A DNA stretch of 16,552 nt. It comes from CAYFZO01 sp964347615 (GTDB lineage: Bacteria > Pseudomonadota > Gammaproteobacteria > Poriferisulfidales > Oxydemutatoraceae). Every line of letters begins with the position of its first letter. Within the stretch, counting starts at the first letter, position 1. The position numbers and the translations under genes are program-made. Positions 11,323 to 16,552 of this stretch are shown here, piece by piece. The DNA lies in contig CAYFZO010000033.1 of assembly GCA_964347615.1 (NCBI GenBank), positions 1 to 16,552 of the forward strand, read 5' to 3'. Under the pieces are notes generated by a model that had not been told where the DNA came from, searched no databases, and saw only the letters and a program-made list of their open reading frames with translations.

Positions 11323-12599
11323 CCGAACTTAAAAGAAAGACCGCGCCGGAATTAGTGGAAATGGCGGAATCGTTGGGCATAGAAAACGTTGCCCGAGCAC
11401 GCCGCCAAGACATTATTTTTTCGATTCTGAAAGTTACGGCGAAAAGCCGGGAAGACATCATCGGCGAAGGCATATTGGAGATCTTGCAGGATGGTTTCGG
11501 ATTTCTGCGTTCTCCGGATTGCTCCTACCTCGCCGGGCCCGACGACATTTACATGTCGCCCAGTCAGATACGTCGCTTTGGCTTGCGTACCGGCGACACG
11601 ATTTCGGGCAAAGTGCGTCCGCCGAAGGAAGGCGAGCGTTATTTTGCGATGCTCAAGGTCGAAACGATCAACTACGAGTCGCCCGAACAGGCGAGGAACA
11701 AGGTCCTGTTCGAGAACCTCACGCCCCTGCATGCAAACAGTCGGTTGAAGCTCGAACGCGGCAACGGCAGTTCCGAGGACATCACCGCGCGCATCATGGA
11801 CATCGTTTCTCCCATCGGTAAAGGCCAGCGCGGTTTGATCGTTTCTCCCCCGAAAGCCGGCAAGACCATTCTTTTGCAGAATATCGCGCAGAGCATCACG
11901 GCGAATCACGCCGAGTGCTACCTGATAGTGTTGCTGATAGACGAAAGGCCCGAGGAAGTCACCGAAATGAAGCGTATGGTCCAGGGCGAAGTGATATCGA
12001 GCACTTTCGACGAGCCGGCGTCGCGGCACGTGCAAGTCGCCGACATGGTCATAGAAAAGGCCAAGCGTCTGGTCGAGCACAAGCGCGACGTCGTCATTCT
12101 GCTTGATTCGATTACCCGTCTCGCGCGCGCGTACAACACGGTCGTGCCCGCGTCGGGCAAGGTCCTTACCGGCGGCGTGGACGCCAACGCTTTGCAACGG
12201 CCCAAGAGGTTTTTCGGTGCGGCGCGCAACGTCGAGGAAGGCGGCAGCCTGACGATACTGGCAACCGCGTTGATAGACACCGGCTCCAAGATGGACGAGG
12301 TCATCTACGAGGAGTTCAAGGGAACCGGCAACATGGAAGTCCATCTCGACCGACGAATCGCCGAACGGCGGACCTATCCGGCAATCAACGTCGGTCGCTC
12401 CGGCACGCGCCGCGAGGAACTGCTGACCGAACAGGACGAGCTGCAAAAGATGTGGGCGATCAGAAGGGCGCTGAGTCAGATGGACGACTTCGAGGCGCTG
12501 GATCGCCTGATCAAATACATGCAGTCTTCAAAAACCAACGAAGAGTTTTTTGAAGTAATCAAGCGCAGTCTGCAGAAACCGACCAAGAATTCTCGGTGA
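11313..12599 (+). CDS. rho: Transcription termination factor Rho
   Basis: Hexameric RNA-dependent ATPase/helicase that ends transcription at Rho-dependent sites. The 428-aa protein (E. coli 419 aa) has an N-terminal Rho-N helix region (LTELKRKTAPELVEMAESLG), the primary RNA-binding OB fold with DGFGFLRS (60-67), Walker A SPPKAGKT (178-185), LLIDERPEEVTEM with catalytic Glu211, Walker B VVILLDS (260-266, Asp265), the Q-loop region VLTGGVDANALQRPKRFFGAARN and the R-loop/C-terminal ATPase block GTGNMEVHLDRRIAERRTYPAI. The ATG overlaps the candidate leader ORF. purD converges 7 bp downstream and no intrinsic terminator is visible between them. Confidence 0.98.
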   Translation: MQLTELKRKTAPELVEMAESLGIENVARARRQDIIFSILKVTAKSREDIIGEGILEILQDGFGFLRSPDCSYLAGPDDIYMSPSQIRRFGLRTGDTISGKVRPPKEGERYFAMLKVETINYESPEQARNKVLFENLTPLHANSRLKLERGNGSSEDITARIMDIVSPIGKGQRGLIVSPPKAGKTILLQNIAQSITANHAECYLIVLLIDERPEEVTEMKRMVQGEVISSTFDEPASRHVQVADMVIEKAKRLVEHKRDVVILLDSITRLARAYNTVVPASGKVLTGGVDANALQRPKRFFGAARNVEEGGSLTILATALIDTGSKMDEVIYEEFKGTGNMEVHLDRRIAERRTYPAINVGRSGTRREELLTEQDELQKMWAIRRALSQMDDFEALDRLIKYMQSSKTNEEFFEVIKRSLQKPTKNSR

Positions 12600-12606
12600 A
12601 ACGGGG

Positions 12607-13884
12607 TCAGCGGCGGGTTACGCCGCGACCGACGTCGCCGCGATAGAAACTCCCGGGCCAGCTGATTTTTTCGCAAACCTGATACGCGCGCGTCGCGGCG
12701 CCCGCAACGTCGTCGGCGAGCGCGGTTACGCACAGCACGCGCCCGCCGGCGGTGACGATCTCGTTTCCCCGCGTCTGCGTCCCGGCGTGAAACACCTTGA
12801 CCGTTTCGTCGCCGTCCGCCGAGTCGAGCCCGGTAATCACGTCCCCTTTGGCGTAAGCCCCCGGGTACCCTCCGGCCGCCATCACCACGCCGAGTGCGCT
12901 GCGTTCGTCCCATTCGACGTAGGCGTCGTCAAGCCGTCCGGCAAGCGTCAGACGGCACAGTTCGACCAGGTCTGAACGCAGGCGCATCAGAATCGGTTGC
13001 GTCTCCGGGTCTCCCAAGCGGCTGTTGAACTCGAGCACCGACGGACGTCCGGCGTCTATCATCAGGCCCGCGTACAAAAACCCGACGAACGGCGCACCTT
13101 CTTTACGCATCCCGTCGACCGTCGGTTGTATCACCTCGTGCAGTATTCGTTGCCGTAACGCGTCGTCGACCGAAGCTACCGGTGAATACGCACCCATGCC
13201 GCCGGTGTTCGGCCCGCGATTGCCTTCGTCGCGCGCCTTGTAGTCCTGCGAAGTCGCAAGCGGCAACGCGTGTCTGCCGTCGACCAAGCAGATGAAGCTG
13301 AGCTCCTCGCCGCGCAGAAACTCTTCGATGATGACGCGCCTGCCGGCGGTGCCGAAATCCTTCCCGGAAAGCATCCCGCGCACCGCCGCCGCCGCTTGCG
13401 CGCGGGTGTCCGCCACCACCACGCCTTTACCTGCCGCCAGGCCGTCGGCCTTGACGACCACCGGGATTTTGCAGTTTTCCAGATACGCCAGCGCCTCGCT
13501 TTCGACGTCGAACATACCGTAGGCGGCGGTCGGAACGCCGTGGCGATACATGAATTCCTTGCTGAATCCTTTGGACCATTCAAGTCGCGCCGCCGCCCGC
13601 GTCGGTCCGATCACGGCGCGACCGCGTTGCCTGAAATACTCGACGATGCCTTGGGCCAGCGGCGCTTCGGGGCCGACCAGCGTCAAGCCGATGCTTTGCT
13701 TGAACACGAAGTTGAGTAAAGCTTCAAAGTCGAGCACGTCGATGGCGACGTTTTCGACGCCCGTTTCTCGGTCGGTGCCGGCGTTGCCCGGCGCCACGTA
13801 GACCCGCTTGACCGACGGGCTTTGCGCGATTTTCCACGCGAGCGCGTGTTCCCGCCCGCCCGAGCCGACGATCAAGAACTTCAT
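12607..13884 (-). CDS. purD: Phosphoribosylamine-glycine ligase (GARS, PurD)
   Basis: Second step of de novo purine synthesis: 5-phosphoribosylamine + glycine + ATP to GAR. The 425-aa protein has the family's length and order: MKFLIVGSGGREHALAW (1-17), APGNAGT (31-37), VGPEAPLAQGI (70-80), ATP-grasp core VVVKADGLAAGKGVVVA (142-158), GPNTGGMGAYSP (224-235) and FNSRLGDPETQP (286-297, more often FNxRFGDPETQ). It lies 10 bp downstream of purH on the same strand, the purHD order known from E. coli and relatives. Confidence 0.97.
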   Translation of the reverse strand: MKFLIVGSGGREHALAWKIAQSPSVKRVYVAPGNAGTDRETGVENVAIDVLDFEALLNFVFKQSIGLTLVGPEAPLAQGIVEYFRQRGRAVIGPTRAAARLEWSKGFSKEFMYRHGVPTAAYGMFDVESEALAYLENCKIPVVVKADGLAAGKGVVVADTRAQAAAAVRGMLSGKDFGTAGRRVIIEEFLRGEELSFICLVDGRHALPLATSQDYKARDEGNRGPNTGGMGAYSPVASVDDALRQRILHEVIQPTVDGMRKEGAPFVGFLYAGLMIDAGRPSVLEFNSRLGDPETQPILMRLRSDLVELCRLTLAGRLDDAYVEWDERSALGVVMAAGGYPGAYAKGDVITGLDSADGDETVKVFHAGTQTRGNEIVTAGGRVLCVTALADDVAGAATRAYQVCEKISWPGSFYRGDVGRGVTRR

Positions 13885-13894
13885 CGCAACCGCG

Positions 13895-15454
13895 TCAGTG
13901 CCGAAAATGGCGTACGCCGGTGAATACCATCGCGAGGCCGTGTTCGTCGGCGGCGGCGATCAGCTGTTCGTCGCGGACCGAGCCTCCGGGCTGGATCACC
14001 GCGGTTACCCCGGCTTCGACGGCGGCGTCGAGGCCGTCGCGAAAAGGAAAGAACGCGTCGGAGGCCATCACCGTCGGTTTGTCGGCGAAGCCGTGCTCGC
14101 GCGACTTTTCGACGGCGATGCGCACCGAGTCGACCCGGCTGGTCTGTCCCGCGCCGACGCCGGCGGTCACGGTGCCGCAGGCAAGGACGATGGCGTTGGA
14201 TTTGACGAACTTCGCCACGCGCCAGGCGAACAGGAGCGACTTGAACTCGTCCTTGCTCGGCGCTCTTCTGGTCTTGACCGTGAAATCTTTTTCGGTGACT
14301 TCGGCAAGGTCTTCCTCCTGCACCAATACGCCGCCGAGCACGCTGGTGTAGCGACGTCCGTCGCCGCGCGGCGGCGGGCAACGCAACGCTCGAAGCGCGG
14401 GTTTTTCATTCAGCACCTCAAGTGCGTCTTTGGTTGCGTCGGGTGCTATGACGACCTCCACGAACTGCTTGTCCGTGATTTCCCGCGCGGTTTGCGCGTC
14501 GAGTGTACGGTTGAACGCGACGACGCCGCCGAAAGCCGAGATCGGGTCGGCTTCAACCGCGCGGCGATAGGCGCGGTCGAGTGAATCCGCGCAGGCGGCG
14601 GCGCAAGGGGTTGCATGCTTGACGATGACGCACGCCACCGCCTCGAAATTGCGAACGCACTCGTAGGCGGCGCTTGCGTCGGCGACGTTGTTGTATGACA
14701 AGGTCTTGCCTTGCAGCTGTTCGGCGTCGGCGAGGCCGCCGCCGGCGTCGGCGTAAAGAGCGGCTTTTTGGTGCGGGTTTTCACCGTAGCGCAGCGCCAA
14801 CGCCCGGCTGAAGGACGGGTTGAGCAACGCGGGCCATGAGCTTTCGGCGTTGTCCGTTTGCGCGTGCAGCCATCGGGAAATCGCGGCGTCGTATTCAGCG
14901 GTGCGCCGGAACGCTTTGGCCGCAAGCTTCGATTTCAACGCTTGCGTTGTCGCTCCGTCGTTGTCGCGCATCTCTTGCATGACGGTTTCGTAGTCGGCGG
15001 GGTCGACGATCACCGTGACGCGCTCGTGGTTTTTCGCCGCGGCGCGAATCATGGCCGGGCCGCCCACGTCGACGTTCTCGACGGCTTGTTCAAGGGTAAC
15101 GCCGGGCTTGCGGACGGTTTGTTCGAACGGGTACAGGTTCACCGCCAGCAGGTCGATCATCTCGATGCCGTGTTCGGACGCCGCGGCGAGGTCCTGCTCG
15201 CGGCCGCCGAGCAGTCCGCCGTGGATTTTCGGGTGCAGGGTTTTGAGCCGTCCGCCCATGATTTCGGGAAACCCGGTGTAGTCCGCGACTTCGGTGACCG
15301 TGATTTCACGTTGACGCAACAGCCGCGCGGTACCGCCGGTGGACAGGATCGTTGTGCCGTTCGCCGAGAGAAACCGAGCCAATTCGACGATTCCCGACTT
15401 GTCCGACGTACTGAGTAAGGCCCGCCGGATTGGAGCTAGATGGTTTTGGTTCAT
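13895..15454 (-). CDS. purH: Bifunctional AICAR transformylase/IMP cyclohydrolase (PurH)
   Basis: Last two steps of IMP synthesis; the transformylase half uses 10-formyl-THF, which links it to the folate genes earlier in the window. The 519-aa protein has the IMP cyclohydrolase domain first (STSDKSGIVELARFL at 15-29, STGGTARLL, GGRLKTLHPKIHGGLLGG at 68-85), then the AICAR transformylase domain with RYGENPHQKAALY (222-234), LSYNNVADASAAYE (252-265) and the active-site Lys279-His280 in VKHATPCAA. The common bacterial form of that last motif is KHANPCG; here Asn and Gly are Thr and Ala, but the essential Lys-His is kept. The C-terminus (SDAFFPFRDGLD, IQPGGSVRD, GVRHFRH) is complete. Confidence 0.97.
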   Translation of the reverse strand: MNQNHLAPIRRALLSTSDKSGIVELARFLSANGTTILSTGGTARLLRQREITVTEVADYTGFPEIMGGRLKTLHPKIHGGLLGGREQDLAAASEHGIEMIDLLAVNLYPFEQTVRKPGVTLEQAVENVDVGGPAMIRAAAKNHERVTVIVDPADYETVMQEMRDNDGATTQALKSKLAAKAFRRTAEYDAAISRWLHAQTDNAESSWPALLNPSFSRALALRYGENPHQKAALYADAGGGLADAEQLQGKTLSYNNVADASAAYECVRNFEAVACVIVKHATPCAAACADSLDRAYRRAVEADPISAFGGVVAFNRTLDAQTAREITDKQFVEVVIAPDATKDALEVLNEKPALRALRCPPPRGDGRRYTSVLGGVLVQEEDLAEVTEKDFTVKTRRAPSKDEFKSLLFAWRVAKFVKSNAIVLACGTVTAGVGAGQTSRVDSVRIAVEKSREHGFADKPTVMASDAFFPFRDGLDAAVEAGVTAVIQPGGSVRDEQLIAAADEHGLAMVFTGVRHFRH

Positions 15455-15466
15455 TGCGGCTGGAGC

Positions 15467-15478
15467 GCGGATTATATC
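15467..15478 (-). promoter_or_regulatory. Putative -10 region for purH-purD
   Basis: On the minus strand GATATAATCCGC contains TATAAT (15476 down to 15471), 16 bases before the purH ATG, so the 5' UTR would be only about 10 nt. The same 12 bases occur at the folB promoter (297-308). No PurR operator was recognised. The box sits in the 31-bp space after oxyR, so purH may be transcribed independently of it. Confidence 0.5.
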
Positions 15479-15485
15479 CCGGGCT

Positions 15486-16400
15486 TCAGGCTTTTTTGGA
15501 ACCGTCGGGGGCGAGCCCCCTGAACGGTTCGGAAAACAAGCGAAACTCCTCGTCGCGTACGGATTCTCTTGACCAGACGAAGCCTATTTCACGGTAGGCG
15601 TCGCTCGGCGTGGCTTTTGTCTCAACGTCGGTGTTCACAAGCAGGCCGCTTTCGACGGCGGTCTGGGGGACGAAAGTGACGCCGAGGTCGGTGTTCACCA
15701 TCTGCACCAAGGTATGCAGGCTGTTGGTCGTGTAGGGGCTGATTTTGTTCTTATGCTTGAGATTGCACGCGGACAGCGCGTGGTCGCGCAGGCAGTGGCC
15801 GTCTTCGAGCAACAGGATGCTGGCGTCGGGCAGGTTTTCCTCGACGTAGTTGTCGGGGTCCAGCAACGTGGTCCCGCGCTTGTACGCCAGCAGGAAAGGA
15901 TCCCGGAACAGCGACAGCACGGTGGCGCCCTTGAAGTCGAACGGCAGCGCGACCAAAATCAGGTCCAGCTCGCCGTAAACCAGGTCCCGGTATATTTTTT
16001 GAGTGAGGTCTTCTTTGACCGAAAGACTCAGGTCCGGGTAGTCGTGCAGAATCTTCTTCAACGCCTGAGGCAATATGAAAGGCGCGATTGTCGGAATTAC
16101 CCCGAGACGCAAAGCGCCGGCAAGCGGCTTGCCTTTGGCGGCGATGATGTCCGCCATGTTTTCAACTTCGCGCAGAATCTTGCGCGCGTAGCTCACGGCT
16201 TCCAGGCCGAGCGGCGTAAAAACCACGCTTCTGCTTGAACGCTCGGCGAGCTTGGTGCCTAAGGTGCTTTCGAGGCCTTTGAACGCGACGCTGAATGCCG
16301 ACTGGGTGACGCAACATTCCTTGGCTGCCTTGCTGAAGTGCAGGTGTTTTTCCAAGCTGATCAAAAAGCGCAACTGGCGCAGGGAAGGCAGTCTTTTCAT
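15486..16400 (-). CDS. oxyR: Hydrogen-peroxide sensor OxyR (LysR family)
   Basis: A 304-aa LysR-type regulator. The N-terminal winged helix-turn-helix covers about 5-65 (LRQLRFLISLEKHLHFSKAAKECCVTQSAFS), and the effector domain begins at GALRLGVIPTIAPFILP (95-111), very close to OxyR. The diagnostic redox segment LLEDGHCLRDHALSAC has Cys203 and Cys212, spaced exactly like the two cysteines (199 and 208) that form the disulfide in E. coli OxyR. It should therefore sense peroxide and activate antioxidant genes. The purine genes lie 31 bp downstream on the same strand, apparently with their own promoter. The last codons overlap a strong hairpin (15499-15530). Confidence 0.92.
   Translation of the reverse strand: MKRLPSLRQLRFLISLEKHLHFSKAAKECCVTQSAFSVAFKGLESTLGTKLAERSSRSVVFTPLGLEAVSYARKILREVENMADIIAAKGKPLAGALRLGVIPTIAPFILPQALKKILHDYPDLSLSVKEDLTQKIYRDLVYGELDLILVALPFDFKGATVLSLFRDPFLLAYKRGTTLLDPDNYVEENLPDASILLLEDGHCLRDHALSACNLKHKNKISPYTTNSLHTLVQMVNTDLGVTFVPQTAVESGLLVNTDVETKATPSDAYREIGFVWSRESVRDEEFRLFSEPFRGLAPDGSKKA
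15499..15530. other. GC-rich hairpin at the oxyR 3' end
   Basis: GAACCGT (15499-15505) pairs with ACGGTTC (15524-15530), enclosing GGGGG (15507-15511) and CCCCC (15516-15520) around a CGAG loop. No T run follows on either strand, so it is not a standard intrinsic terminator. It encodes the end of OxyR and lies just upstream of the purH promoter. Confidence 0.6.
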
Positions 16401-16460
16401 GATTTATAAAAACAATTAATTTTTTGGGTTTAATAGATTTTCAGCTAAAATTATCCCTTT
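16401..16460 (-). promoter_or_regulatory. AT-rich oxyR upstream region with imperfect dyad
   Basis: The 60 bases before oxyR are strongly AT-rich compared with the rest of the window. ATTTT-CAGCT-AAAAT (16437-16451), within AATAGATTTTCAGCTAAAAT, is an imperfect dyad of the kind LysR-type regulators bind for autoregulation. It does not match the OxyR ATAG-N7-CTAT pattern well. TATAAA next to the start codon (minus strand) is a possible -10. Confidence 0.35.
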
Positions 16461-16552
16461 GGCAAGGGGTGTCGGCGGGGGGTATCGGCGGGAGGTGTCG
16501 GCGAGGGTATAGGCAAGGGTATAGGCAAGGGTATCGGCAAGGGGTATTGGCG
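16461..16552. repeat. G-rich 12-13-bp tandem array upstream of oxyR
   Basis: Seven degenerate units and the start of an eighth: GGCAAGGGGTGTC, GGCGGGGGGTATC, GGCGGGAGGTGTC, GGCGAGGGTATA, GGCAAGGGTATA, GGCAAGGGTATC, GGCAAGGGGTATT, then GGCG at the window edge. Every unit carries a run of G, so the + strand could form a G-quadruplex. No gene is seen; the array continues beyond the window. Confidence 0.9.

Noticed and set aside
11352..12446. 364-aa open frame antisense to rho
   Set aside because: Shadow of the highly conserved rho coding sequence; no protein features of its own.
12605..12640. Possible terminator between rho and purD (GCGGC...GCCGC)
   Set aside because: It is a weak GC stem inside the purD end with no T run on either strand.

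Overview
This window looks like chromosomal sequence from an uncultured gammaproteobacterium. The GC content is high, about 60% by eye in the core genes. Three gammaproteobacterial gene neighbourhoods are recognisable: folB ... uppP-cca, trxA-rho and purH-purD. There is also a two-cysteine OxyR. A run of 100 Ns inside a tandem repeat shows that this is a draft scaffold. No rRNA, tRNA or CRISPR array was seen.

Layout from left to right. Positions 1-361 hold a 15-bp tandem repeat, a scrap of an IS481-like transposase and the folB promoter. folB (362-712) and folK (724-1236) follow on the + strand. The 3' end of folK is duplicated as a 133-bp tandem unit that runs into the assembly gap. A pteridine-reductase-type SDR (1655-2410, -) faces folK, so three folate/pterin enzymes sit together. 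From about 2460 to 5140 lies an accessory island. It contains a TnpB 3' remnant, an Eco57I-like N6-adenine DNA methyltransferase (2774-4270, -) translationally coupled to an unknown 82-aa ORF (4267-4515, -), and IS256-like and IS481-like transposase remnants. A nearly identical 17-bp sequence lies at both outer edges of the island in inverted orientation. Each copy contains the -10 box facing the adjoining core gene, the SDR on one side and uppP on the other.

uppP (5146-5913, +) and cca (5893-7038, -) converge with a 21-bp overlap. An envelope cluster follows: a secreted TPR protein and an L,D-transpeptidase overlap by 35 bp and appear to share the same kind of C-terminal Cds6/NTF2-like domain, and a secreted M14 zinc peptidase runs convergently. 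Then come trxA, a second decayed IS481-like element, a candidate rho leader peptide (rhoL-like) and rho. Convergent to rho is the minus-strand series oxyR-purH-purD. The window ends in a G-rich 12-13-bp tandem array upstream of oxyR.

Two themes run through the window. First, a conserved core is repeatedly interrupted by dead insertion sequences, both between folB/folK and uppP and between trxA and rho. Second, short tandem duplications accumulate exactly at gene boundaries: the folK 3' end, the SDR stop codon, the TPR start codon, the TnpB right end and the oxyR upstream region. The most unusual material is the methyltransferase island with its outward-facing promoter repeats, and the candidate rho leader peptide.
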